A DNA stretch of 64,000 nucleotides, taken from assembly GCF_036013935.1 (NCBI RefSeq), contig NZ_CP107902.1, positions 1,831,001-1,895,000 on the forward strand, in the 5' to 3' direction. Origin of the DNA: Streptomyces sp. NBC_00461 (GTDB taxonomy: Bacteria; Actinomycetota; Actinomycetes; Streptomycetales; Streptomycetaceae). This document shows positions 42,424 through 50,395 of this stretch, piece after piece. How positions within the stretch are numbered: position 1 is the first letter of the stretch; each line of letters starts with the position of its first letter. The notes under the pieces are model-generated. The model ran no database searches. It saw nothing but the letters and a program-made list of their open reading frames with translations, and had not been told where the DNA came from. Both the position numbers and the translations under genes were made by a program.

Positions 42424-43143
42424 ATGCGATCAGCTCTCGGCGCCGGCGCTCTGGTGTCCGCCGCTCTTCTCGTGCTCGGTGCCGCGTCGGCCACGCCGGC
42501 CGCGACGACCGCCGCCGCGCCTCTCCCCGCCCGGATGGCCGACACGGGTGGCGGTACGCAGCTGATCACCGCCGTTGCCCCGGAGCCGAGTTCGACCACG
42601 GGCACGGTCACCTGGTGGGACCTGCGCCACGGTCACTGGGTGCGGGCCGGTTCGGTGGCCGCCCGGTTCGGGGCGAAGGGGCTCGTCGAGGGCGCCTCAC
42701 GGAAGCAGAGCACGAACACCACGCCCACCGGGCTCTACGACCTGCCGTACGCCTTCGGCATCAAAGCCGCCCCGCCCGAGACGCGCTACAAGTACCGCCC
42801 GGTGCAACGGAGTTCGTGGTGGTGCGAGGACAACGCCTCCCGCTCCTACAACCGCTGGACACAGCCGCGGCCGGCCGACTGCCGGGCGTCGGAGTCCGAG
42901 CACCTCGTCTCCTACCCGACGCAGTACGCGTACGCCCTCGTCATCGGCTTCAACTACCACGAGCGGGTGCACGGACGCGGCGCCGGTATCTTCCTGCACG
43001 TCAACGGCCGTGGGGCGACGGCCGGTTGTGTGTCGGTCCCGGTGGACGCGATGCGGCGGATCCTTGCCTGGGTGCGGCCCTGGAGCGAGCCGCACATCGC
43101 GATCGGCACGGCCGGCGGGGGTACGGCGATCACTCGGTACTGA
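42424..43143 (+). CDS. secreted L,D-transpeptidase (YkuD-like)
   Basis: 239 residues with a cleavable export signal to about residue 24 (ASATPAATTA). The catalytic motif reads FLHVNGRGATAGCVSVP, with His192 and nucleophile Cys202 as in the YkuD fold. SVAARFGAKGLVEGASRKQS and TPTGLYDLPYAFG are earlier family strands. It crosslinks peptidoglycan through meso-DAP (3-3 links) or attaches proteins to the wall. It follows the PNPOx gene after three bases, so both share a transcript. Confidence 0.8.
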   Translation: MRSALGAGALVSAALLVLGAASATPAATTAAAPLPARMADTGGGTQLITAVAPEPSSTTGTVTWWDLRHGHWVRAGSVAARFGAKGLVEGASRKQSTNTTPTGLYDLPYAFGIKAAPPETRYKYRPVQRSSWWCEDNASRSYNRWTQPRPADCRASESEHLVSYPTQYAYALVIGFNYHERVHGRGAGIFLHVNGRGATAGCVSVPVDAMRRILAWVRPWSEPHIAIGTAGGGTAITRY

Positions 43144-43162
43144 GCGGGTGCGGGTCCTCGAT

Positions 43163-44632
43163 TCAGCCCCGCGCCCCTCGGGCGGGCAGCCTGACCGTGA
43201 ACTGCGTCGAACCCGGTGTGCTGTGCAGGGCCACCCTGCCGCCGTGCGCCTCCACCACCGCTGCCACGATCGACAGGCCCAGGCCCGCCCCGCCGCCGGG
43301 GGCGTCCGTGCGGCGGCGGTGCTCGGCCCGGGTGAAGCGCTCGAAGACACCGGACTCGATGTCCTCGGGGACGCCCGGTCCGTCGTCGTGGACCGTGAGG
43401 AGCGCGAAGGAGTCGTCGGTCTCCAGGGCCACCGTCACCTTGGTGCCGGCCGGCGTGTGCACGCGTGCGTTGGCCAGGAGGTTGGCCAGCACCTGGTGGA
43501 GCCGGTGTTCGTCACCGGTGACGGTGAGGGGCTCCTCGGGAAGGTCCAGGGTCCAGCGATGGCCGGGGCCCGCCGCCCGGGCGTCGGTGACGGCGTCCAG
43601 GACCAGGCGGGTCAGGTCGACGGGGCGGCGTTCGAGGGGGCGGCCCGCGTCCAGGCGGGCCAGGAGCAGCAGGTCGTCGACCATCGCGCCCATACGGCCG
43701 GACTCGGCGGCGATGCGTTCGAGGGCACGGGTGACCTCGGGCGGCACCGGGCCCGGGTGCAGCAGGGCGAGTTCCGCGTGCCCGCGCACCGAGGCGACCG
43801 GAGTGCGCAGCTCATGGCTGGCGTCGGCGGCGAAGCTGCGCAGCCGCTCCTCGCTGGCGTGCCGTTTGGTGAGCGCGTCCTCGACGTGGCCGAGCATGCG
43901 GTTGAAGGCGCCGGCGACCCGGCCCACCTCGCTGCGCGGGTCGGTTTCGGGGGCACGCGGCGGCAGAGCCACCTCGCCGCTGGCGAGCGACAGTTCACTG
44001 ACCCGGGTGGCGGTCGCGGCAACCCGGCTCAGAGGCCTGAGCGACCAGCGCACCCACAGGGCGCCCGCGACGCCGGTGAGGGTGAGGGCGGCGCCGAAGA
44101 CGATCCCGGCGACCAGTTCGAGGCGGTGGACGGTGGCCTCCACCGGCTCCAGCGGCAGGCCGGTGATCAGCACGTCGCCGTCCTTGCCCCGGCCGGCCAC
44201 GACCCGGTAGGCGTCCAGCGTGGAGAGATCGATGCCGTGCCCCTTGCCGTCGGCCGGGACCGCGAGCAGCTGCTCCCTGTCCCTCGCGCTCAGGGGTACG
44301 TCCGTGACACTGCCGGGGCCGACGACGTCCGCGTTGGTGACCGTGGCGCCGACCAGCCTGGCCCCGAACGTGCCCGTCGTCTGCCGGCGTGTGTCGCCGT
44401 GCTCGTCACCGTCGTGGTCGTCGGGCGGCCGCCCCTTGTGCTCCAGGCTCTCCGGGAAACGGTCGCCCGCCTGGGTGAGCTGCTGGTCGAGGCGGCTGAT
44501 GAGGAAGCCGTTCAGCTCGATCACCGCGGCGACGCCGACCGCGGCGCAGCTGACCGCGAGCAGCACGACCAGGCCGACGGTCAGCCGGGCGCGGAGGGTG
44601 CGCGGCCGTGGCAGGTGGCGTACGAGCCTCAT
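43163..44632 (-). CDS. sensor histidine kinase with His/Asp-rich extracellular loop
   Basis: 489 residues. Two membrane helices (about 17-38 and 172-195) enclose an extracellular region of about 130 residues with a metal-ligand-like stretch HKGRPPDDHDGDEHGD (66-80). Then come HAMP, the dimerisation helix with phospho-acceptor His273 (FAADASHELRTPVA), and the ATPase domain (NLLANARVHT, HDDGPGVPEDI, GGGAGLGLSIV). Its ATG overlaps the regulator's stop by four bases (ATGA). It diverges from the flavin electron-transfer operon, so it likely senses metal or redox state and controls it; this is inference. Confidence 0.9.
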   Translation of the reverse strand: MRLVRHLPRPRTLRARLTVGLVVLLAVSCAAVGVAAVIELNGFLISRLDQQLTQAGDRFPESLEHKGRPPDDHDGDEHGDTRRQTTGTFGARLVGATVTNADVVGPGSVTDVPLSARDREQLLAVPADGKGHGIDLSTLDAYRVVAGRGKDGDVLITGLPLEPVEATVHRLELVAGIVFGAALTLTGVAGALWVRWSLRPLSRVAATATRVSELSLASGEVALPPRAPETDPRSEVGRVAGAFNRMLGHVEDALTKRHASEERLRSFAADASHELRTPVASVRGHAELALLHPGPVPPEVTRALERIAAESGRMGAMVDDLLLLARLDAGRPLERRPVDLTRLVLDAVTDARAAGPGHRWTLDLPEEPLTVTGDEHRLHQVLANLLANARVHTPAGTKVTVALETDDSFALLTVHDDGPGVPEDIESGVFERFTRAEHRRRTDAPGGGAGLGLSIVAAVVEAHGGRVALHSTPGSTQFTVRLPARGARG

Positions 44633-45369
44633 GGGGCCACCGGCTTGAGCACGTACCCGGCTCCCCGCACCGTGTGGATCATCGGCTCGCGGCCCGCGTC
44701 GACCTTCTTGCGCAGGTACGAGATGTACAGCTCGACGACATGGGCGCGGCCGCCGAAGTCGTAGGACCAGACCCGGTCGAGGATCTGCGCCTTGCTGAGC
44801 ACGCGGCGCGGGTTGCGCATCAGGAAGCGGAGCAGCTCGAACTCGGTCGGGGACAGCTCCACGAGCTCGCCGGCCCGGGTCACCTCGCGGGCCTCCTCGT
44901 CCATGACCAGGTCGCCCACGCTCAGCCGCGGGCCCTCGTCGAGCTGCCGGGCCATGCCCGCGCGGCGCAGCAGGCCACGGAGCCGGGCGACGACCTCCTC
45001 CAGGCTGAAGGGCTTGGTGACGTAGTCGTCGCCGCCCGCCGTGATGCCCGCGATACGGTCCTCCACCGCGTCCCGCGCGGTGAGGAAGAGCACGCACACG
45101 TCGGGCTTCACGGCATGCAGGGAGCGCAGCACCGCGAAACCGTCGGTGTCCGGGAGCATCACGTCCAGGACGACGGCGTCCGGCATCAGCTCCCGGGCCT
45201 CGGTGAGCGCGGCCGCTCCGTCCCCGGCCGCGCGGACCTGCCAGCCCTCGTAGCGCAGGGCACCGGAGAGCACCTCGGCGAGGTCGGGGTCGTCGTCGAC
45301 GACGAGGACGCGCAGGGGGGTGCCGTCGGGGCGGGTGAGGGCGGGGCGGCCGGACCTGGTGATGTTCAT
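44629..45369 (-). CDS. OmpR-family response regulator
   Basis: 246 residues. The receiver domain occupies about 18-135, with VLVVDDD, phospho-acceptor Asp69 in VVLDVMLP, and the switch Thr and Lys in FLTARD and YVTKPFS. The winged helix of about 100 residues (LSPTEFELLRFLMRNPRRV, YISYLRKKVD, TVRGAGYVLKP) binds DNA. It is coupled to its kinase by a four-base overlap. Upstream, divergent from it, is the flavin operon; 11-bp repeats at 45418-45472 are its likely binding sites. Confidence 0.93.
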   Translation of the reverse strand: MNITRSGRPALTRPDGTPLRVLVVDDDPDLAEVLSGALRYEGWQVRAAGDGAAALTEARELMPDAVVLDVMLPDTDGFAVLRSLHAVKPDVCVLFLTARDAVEDRIAGITAGGDDYVTKPFSLEEVVARLRGLLRRAGMARQLDEGPRLSVGDLVMDEEAREVTRAGELVELSPTEFELLRFLMRNPRRVLSKAQILDRVWSYDFGGRAHVVELYISYLRKKVDAGREPMIHTVRGAGYVLKPVAP

Positions 45370-45417
45370 CGCCCTACCAGGATCACCCCTGGCGGAGGTG
45401 GCCGGCGGCCCTCGTCG

Positions 45418-45472
45418 CTCTGAGTTTCCTCTGAGTGGGCTCAGAGGATGCCCGTTGAGAGCGCCCTGAGAG
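45418..45472. promoter_or_regulatory. 11-bp phased repeats, probable response-regulator operator
   Basis: Five consecutive 11-base units: ctctgagtttc, ctctgagtggg, ctcagaggatg, cccgttgagag, cgccctgagag. The first two are near-identical direct repeats and the others carry related or inverted ctgagag cores. OmpR-type regulators bind sites with this period. The block lies between the regulator gene (minus) and the flavin operon (plus), 50-100 bases from each start. Confidence 0.55.
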
Positions 45473-45518
45473 GTTACGGCGGCACAGTTGCGTCCAGCAC
45501 AGGCGAAAGGACGCACCC

Positions 45519-46871
45519 ATGACCACCGTGTACGAGCGGCGGGCGGCAGCGCCCGTGGCGCCGGCCGCGCGGCGCTCCCCCGCGGGCGCCGTGCTCGCAC
45601 TGCTGTGGGCCGGAGCGGCGGCCGTGGTCGCCCTGTGGTGGGCGGACACCGCTTCCGTGGTCGGCGCGGCGGGCTGGCTGACCGGGGCCGGGCGGATCAC
45701 CGGGCTGCTGTGCGGGTACGCCTGCGCGGTGCTCGTCGGGCTGATGGCTCGGGTGCCGCTGCTGGAGCGGCGGGTCGGCTCGGACCGGGTGGCCCGCTGG
45801 CACGCCATGGCCGGCCGCTACACGGTCTGTCTGCTGCTCGCGCACATCGTCCTGATCCTGTTCGGCTACGCCGCCCAGGACCGCGCCTCGCTGTGGCACG
45901 AGACGGTCACCGTGGTCCTGGACTATCCGGACATGCTGAAGGCCACCCTCGGCGCGCTGCTCCTCTTCGCGGCCGGCATCACCTCGGCCCGTGCCGCACG
46001 ACGACGGCTGAGCCACGAGTTCTGGTACCACGTCCACCTGCTCACCTACGGGGCCGTCTTCCTCGCCTTCTTCCACCAGCTGTCCCTGGGCAACGACTTC
46101 AACGGCAACTCCGCGGCCACGGCCGCCTGGTACGCGCTGTACCTGGGCGTCGCCTGTCTGGTCCTGTGGTTCCGGATCCTGGCGCCGGTGCGGCTGAACC
46201 TGCGGCACCGGCTGCGGGTGGAGTCGGTGCACAAGGAGGCGCCGGGCGTGTACTCGGTCGTCGTGCGCGGCCGGCGGCTGGACGAACTGGGCGCGCGGGC
46301 GGGGCAGTTCTTCCGCTGGCGGTTCCTCGGCGAGGGCATGGGCTGGACGTCGACGCCGTACTCGCTGTCGGCGCCGCCGCGCCAGGACCTGATGCGGATC
46401 ACCGTCAAGGCACTCGGCGACCACAGCGCGGCGGTCTCCCTGCTGCGGCCGGGGACACGGGTGTGGGCGGAGGGCCCGTACGGGTCGCTCACCCAGGACC
46501 GGCAGACCGCACAGAGGTCGCTGCTGATCGCGGGCGGCGTCGGCATCACACCGCTACGGGCCCTGTTCGAGACCCTGCCCGGCGAGGTCACCCTCCTCTA
46601 CCGGGCTCGTACGGCGGAAGACCTCGCCCTGGGCGGGGAGTTGGAGGCGATCGCACGCTGGCGGGGCGCGCGGGTGCTGTACGCGCTCAACGGGGCGGAC
46701 GGACGGCGTCCGAGCCTCACCGCCCAGTCGCTGTGCGCGACGTTCCCCGACCTCGCCGCGCACGACGTATACCTATGCGGCCCGCACGGCTTCGCCCGCG
46801 ATCTGTACGAGGCGCTGCGCACCGCCGGTGTGCCGGACCGCCGTATCCACCACGAGTCGTTCGAGCTGTGA
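45519..46871 (+). CDS. ferric-reductase-like transmembrane flavoprotein, copy 1
   Basis: 450 residues. Six membrane helices (about 22-42, 55-78, 96-118, 140-158, 172-192 and 200-220) carry His95/His109 and His171/173/His186, the expected heme ligands. The C-terminal half is a ferredoxin-NADP-reductase fold with the FAD motif STPYSLS (278-284), the pyridine-nucleotide loop AGGVGITPLRALF, and CGPHGF, ending HHESFEL. It should take electrons from cytosolic NAD(P)H across the membrane. The next gene encodes an exported FMN-binding acceptor. The second copy lies at 47401. Confidence 0.9.
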   Translation: MTTVYERRAAAPVAPAARRSPAGAVLALLWAGAAAVVALWWADTASVVGAAGWLTGAGRITGLLCGYACAVLVGLMARVPLLERRVGSDRVARWHAMAGRYTVCLLLAHIVLILFGYAAQDRASLWHETVTVVLDYPDMLKATLGALLLFAAGITSARAARRRLSHEFWYHVHLLTYGAVFLAFFHQLSLGNDFNGNSAATAAWYALYLGVACLVLWFRILAPVRLNLRHRLRVESVHKEAPGVYSVVVRGRRLDELGARAGQFFRWRFLGEGMGWTSTPYSLSAPPRQDLMRITVKALGDHSAAVSLLRPGTRVWAEGPYGSLTQDRQTAQRSLLIAGGVGITPLRALFETLPGEVTLLYRARTAEDLALGGELEAIARWRGARVLYALNGADGRRPSLTAQSLCATFPDLAAHDVYLCGPHGFARDLYEALRTAGVPDRRIHHESFEL

Positions 46872-46881
46872 GGCCCTTGAC

Positions 46882-47325
46882 GTGCATGCCCTGAAGAAGA
46901 ACCGTCCGCTGCGCCGCATCGTGCTGGCGAGCGCCGCCACGGTCTGTGGGACGGTGCTGCTGCTGTCGCTGAAGCCGCACTCCACGCCGGCCGTCGCGGT
47001 GGCGGTGCCCGCGCCGTCCGGCAGTGCGAGCGCCGGTGCCTCCACCGGCACGAGGACCGTCACCGGCGACACGGTCCAGACCCGCTGGGGCCCCGTCCAG
47101 GTCCGGATCACTCTCAAGAACGGCAAGCTCACCGAGGTCACCGCCGTCGCCTACCCGACGGACAACCCGCGGGACCAGGAGATCAACAGCTTCGCCCTCC
47201 CCCGGCTGCGCGGCGAGGCCCTCCAGGCCCAGAGCGCGACCATCGACACCGTCTCGGGAGCCACGTACACAAGTGACGGTTACCGCCAGTCACTCCAGTC
47301 CGCACTGGACTCGGCGAGCAGCTGA
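46882..47325 (+). CDS. exported FMN-binding domain protein, single domain
   Basis: 147 residues from GTG. One N-terminal membrane anchor or signal (about 12-30, RRIVLASAATVCGTVLLLSL) is followed by a Ser/Thr/Pro linker and an FMN_bind domain ending ATIDTVSGATYTS. D122-x-x-S-G-A-T128 is the ApbE flavinylation motif, with Thr128 the likely covalent FMN acceptor. It is co-transcribed with the upstream reductase (10 bases) and apbE further down. The FMN should face the outside. Confidence 0.9.
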   Translation: MHALKKNRPLRRIVLASAATVCGTVLLLSLKPHSTPAVAVAVPAPSGSASAGASTGTRTVTGDTVQTRWGPVQVRITLKNGKLTEVTAVAYPTDNPRDQEINSFALPRLRGEALQAQSATIDTVSGATYTSDGYRQSLQSALDSASS

Positions 47326-47400
47326 ACGCACGGGCGGCGTGGCACGTATCTCAGGGCCAAGGGACCACGCCGACCCCCTTGCCCCCGCCCCGGAGGAACA

Positions 47401-48783
47401 GTGACCACCACGCTCGCAGGCGGCCGCGCCGCCCGCCGCCAGACGATGCGCCGCATCCGCCCGCGCCGCTCCCCGGCGACCGTCCTGCTGCTCGCCGTGT
47501 GGGCGGGCGCGGTCGGCGTGCTGTGGCTGTGGTGGCACAACACGCCGTCCATCGCCGACCAGAACGGCAAGATCCTCAACGCGGGCCGCATCACCGGCCT
47601 GCTGGCGGGCTATCTGATGGCACTGGTCGTGCTGCAGATGGCCCGGGTGCCCGCGCTGGAGCGGCGTGTCGGCTCCGACCGGGTGGCGCGCTGGCACGCG
47701 ATGAGCGGCCGCTACACCCTCTGCCTGGTCTTCGCGCACGTCTTCCTCATCATGTGGGGCTACGCGCTGCAGGCCGGCAAGTCGCTCGGCGACATCGTCC
47801 AGCAGACGATCGACTCCGTGAACCAGCTGCCGGACATGGGCAAGGCTGCCATCGGCACCGGTCTGTTCGTGCTCATCGGACTGACGTCGATCGGCCCGGT
47901 GCGCCGCAGGATCCCGTACGACACCTGGTACCACGTCCATCTGCTGACCTACGCGGCCGTGTTCCTGACGTTCTGGCACCAGATCACCACCGGCAACGAC
48001 TTCGCCGTCGAGCCGACCGCGAAGACCTTCTGGTACGCGCTGTACGGGTCGGTCACCGCACTGGTGGTCTGGTACCGCGTCCTCGTGCCGATCCGGCTGA
48101 ACATGCGGCACCGTATGCGCGTCGAGGCGGTCATCGAGGAGACGCCGGGCATCGTGTCGGTGCTCATCGGGGGCCGGAAGCTGCACCGGATGGGCGCGGA
48201 GGCGGGGCAGTTCTTCCGCTGGCGGTTCCTGGCGCCGGGCATGCGGTTCAGCTCCCACCCGTACTCGCTGTCGGCGGCGCCCCGCCCCGACATGCTGCGG
48301 ATCACCGTGAAGGCGATCGGCGACCACAGCGCCCGGCTGCGCGAGTTGACGCCGGGTACCAAGGTGTGGGCCGAGGGCCCGTACGGCGCGATGACCGCGC
48401 AGCGGCGCAGCCGGGGCAAGGTACTGCTGGTCGCGGGCGGCGTCGGCATCACGCCGATGCGGGCGCTGTTCGAGACGCTGCCCGGCGCGGCCGGCGACAT
48501 CACCCTCCTCTACCGGGCCAACACCACCCAGGACCTGGCCCTGTGGGACGAGCTCGCGGCCATCGCCGACGACCGCGGCGCCCGGCTGATGTACGCCGTC
48601 AACAGTCCGGACGGCGAGCGCCCCGACATCTCGGCGGAGCGACTGCAGCAGAAGCTGCCGGACATCGAGAAGCACGACGTGTTCATGTGCGGGCCGGCCG
48701 GCTTCGCGCAGACCGTGTACGAAGCACTGCGCGGTGCGGGAGTGCCCGCCCGCCGCATCCATCACGAGTCGTTCGAGATGTGA
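47401..48783 (+). CDS. ferric-reductase-like transmembrane flavoprotein, copy 2
   Basis: 460 residues from GTG with GGAGG upstream. It is a clear paralogue of copy 1: ARVPALERRVGSDRVARWHA, TWYHVHLLTYAAVFLTFWHQ, SSHPYSLSAAPR, VAGGVGITPMRALFETLPG, MCGPAGFAQTVYEALRGAG and HHESFEM all align. Heme histidines, FAD and NAD(P) motifs are intact. A 75-base gap separates it from the first FMN protein. The duplication of reductase plus FMN protein is the defining feature of the operon. Confidence 0.9.
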   Translation: MTTTLAGGRAARRQTMRRIRPRRSPATVLLLAVWAGAVGVLWLWWHNTPSIADQNGKILNAGRITGLLAGYLMALVVLQMARVPALERRVGSDRVARWHAMSGRYTLCLVFAHVFLIMWGYALQAGKSLGDIVQQTIDSVNQLPDMGKAAIGTGLFVLIGLTSIGPVRRRIPYDTWYHVHLLTYAAVFLTFWHQITTGNDFAVEPTAKTFWYALYGSVTALVVWYRVLVPIRLNMRHRMRVEAVIEETPGIVSVLIGGRKLHRMGAEAGQFFRWRFLAPGMRFSSHPYSLSAAPRPDMLRITVKAIGDHSARLRELTPGTKVWAEGPYGAMTAQRRSRGKVLLVAGGVGITPMRALFETLPGAAGDITLLYRANTTQDLALWDELAAIADDRGARLMYAVNSPDGERPDISAERLQQKLPDIEKHDVFMCGPAGFAQTVYEALRGAGVPARRIHHESFEM

Positions 48784-48813
48784 GCGACGGGACTTCAGGA
48801 GCCTAGGAAAGCG

Positions 48814-49599
48814 ATGAGGAAGAGTCACCCCATCCGGCGTGTCGTGCTGGCCACCGCCGCCACCGTGTCGGGCGTCGTACTGCTGCTGTCGCTGAAACCG
48901 GCGTCCGACCCGAACGCCGAGGCCGCCGCGGGCGCCGCCCCCCAGCAGACCGCGGCCGCACAGGAGTCGCCCCAGGGCGGCGCCGCGGCGACCGGAAACG
49001 GCACGGTCGACGGCAACGTCGTCCAGACCCAGTACGGCAACGTCCAGGTACGACTGACCGTCAGCAACGGCAAGATCACCAAGGCCGACGCGGTGCAGGC
49101 GCCCAAGGGCGGCACCAGCGACCAGAAGACCGCCCTGTCCATCCCCAAGCTGACCCAGGAGACGGTCGCCGCACAGAGCGCGCAGATCGACTCGGTGTCC
49201 GGGGCGACGTACACCAGCACCGGCTACAAGCAGTCGCTCCAGTCGGCGATCGACAAGATGAAGGCGAGCGCGGGCTCTTCACAGGGCTCCGGCTCCTCGC
49301 AGGGTTCCGGTGGTGGTGGTGCCCAGGCCAAGACCGTGACCGGCAAGGTCGTCCAGACCCAGTACGGGGCCGTCCAGGTCCGGATCACCGTCAGCAACGG
49401 CAAGATCACCAAGGCCGACGCGGTGCAGGCGCCCAAGGGCGGCACCAGCGACCAGAAGACCGCCCTGTCCGTCCCCAGGCTCAACCAGGAGGCGGTGGCG
49501 GCCGGCAACGCGAACATCGACTCGGTGTCGGGTGCGACGTACACGAGCACCGGCTACAAGCAGTCGCTCCAGTCGGCGCTGGACCAGGCCGGTGGCTGA
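48814..49599 (+). CDS. exported protein with two tandem FMN-binding domains
   Basis: 261 residues. Membrane anchor about 8-27, then an Ala/Gln/Pro linker, then two FMN_bind domains about 65-147 and 175-258. They are nearly identical and spaced exactly 110 residues apart. Each ends IDSVSGATYTSTGYKQSLQS, with acceptor threonines at 132 and 242. A Ser/Gly/Gln linker (GSSQGSGSSQGSGGGG) joins them. Two covalent flavins on one chain could wire electron hopping outside the cell. It follows copy 2 of the reductase by 30 bases. Confidence 0.9.
   Translation: MRKSHPIRRVVLATAATVSGVVLLLSLKPASDPNAEAAAGAAPQQTAAAQESPQGGAAATGNGTVDGNVVQTQYGNVQVRLTVSNGKITKADAVQAPKGGTSDQKTALSIPKLTQETVAAQSAQIDSVSGATYTSTGYKQSLQSAIDKMKASAGSSQGSGSSQGSGGGGAQAKTVTGKVVQTQYGAVQVRITVSNGKITKADAVQAPKGGTSDQKTALSVPRLNQEAVAAGNANIDSVSGATYTSTGYKQSLQSALDQAGG
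49057..49470 (+). repeat. 84-bp identical direct repeats inside the tandem FMN gene
   Basis: Bases 49057-49140 and 49387-49470 are identical over 84 bases, offset 330, encoding the same part of each FMN domain. Flanking parts of the domains differ at more positions. Recent duplication or gene conversion is indicated. Confidence 0.85.
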
Positions 49600-50395
49600 G
49601 TCGGTGGCCGAACGGGCAGAAGCTCCCGCCGCGGTGCGTCATGCGGAGGAGGTCATGGGGACCGTCTTCTCCTTCGACGTCCGCGGCGGGGACCCCGGTG
49701 CGGTGCGGGCGTCGCTGGAGAAGGCGATCGCCGGGCTGCACCGGGTGAACGAGGTGTTCAGCACCTACCGCGACGACAGCCAGGTCTCCCGGCTTGCGCG
49801 GGGCGACCTGACCGTCGAGGAGTGCGATCCCGAGGTCGCCGAGGTGCTCGAACTGGGCGCCGAGGCGGAGCGGGTGAGCGACGGCTGGTTCAGCCTGCAC
49901 TACGAAGGGCGGCTGGACCCGACCGGGATCGTCAAGGGCTGGGCCGCCGAGCGGGCGGCACGGCAGCTCGCGGCGACCCCCGGGGTGAGCGGCGTGAGCA
50001 TGAACGGCGGCGGGGACGTCCAGCTGCTCGGGACACCCGAGCCGCACCGACCCTGGCGGGTCGGAGTGGCCGACCCGCTGCGCCCGGGGGGCCTCGCGGC
50101 GGTCGTCTCCGCGGCGGGCGCGGACGAGCTGGCGGTGGCCACGTCCGGCACCGCCGAGCGCGGCACCCATATCGTCGACCCGCGCACCGGCCGGTCCGCG
50201 GTGACCGACCTGGTGGCGGTGACGGTGGTGGCACCCGAGCTGACCTGGGCGGACTGCTGGGCCACGGCGGCCTTCGCGATGGGGTCGGCGCAGGGGCTGC
50301 GCTGGCTGGAGTCCCTGCCGGACGTGGAGGCGCTGCTGATCACGGCGGGCGACGAGGTGAGGTGTACGGGGGGCCTGGCCGCTCGACTCGGCTGA
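49592..50395 (+). CDS. apbE: FAD:protein FMN transferase ApbE
   Basis: 267 residues from GTG, overlapping the FMN gene stop. ApbE hallmarks: EEVMGTVFSFDVRG near the start, DPTGIVKGWAAERAARQL (109-126), MNGGGDVQLLG (137-147, Mg/FAD site) and TSGTAERGTHIVDPRTGR (184-201). It transfers FMN from FAD to Thr of SGAT motifs in the neighbouring proteins. There is no signal peptide or lipobox, which is unusual for this family, so it may act in the cytosol or rely on another start. Its last 30 bases are duplicated downstream. Confidence 0.9.
   Translation: MAESVAERAEAPAAVRHAEEVMGTVFSFDVRGGDPGAVRASLEKAIAGLHRVNEVFSTYRDDSQVSRLARGDLTVEECDPEVAEVLELGAEAERVSDGWFSLHYEGRLDPTGIVKGWAAERAARQLAATPGVSGVSMNGGGDVQLLGTPEPHRPWRVGVADPLRPGGLAAVVSAAGADELAVATSGTAERGTHIVDPRTGRSAVTDLVAVTVVAPELTWADCWATAAFAMGSAQGLRWLESLPDVEALLITAGDEVRCTGGLAARLG

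Noticed and set aside
49532..49591. An earlier in-frame start for apbE within the FMN gene
   Set aside because: The added residues (RRTRAPATSSRSSRRW) come from another frame of the FMN gene and do not form a signal peptide.
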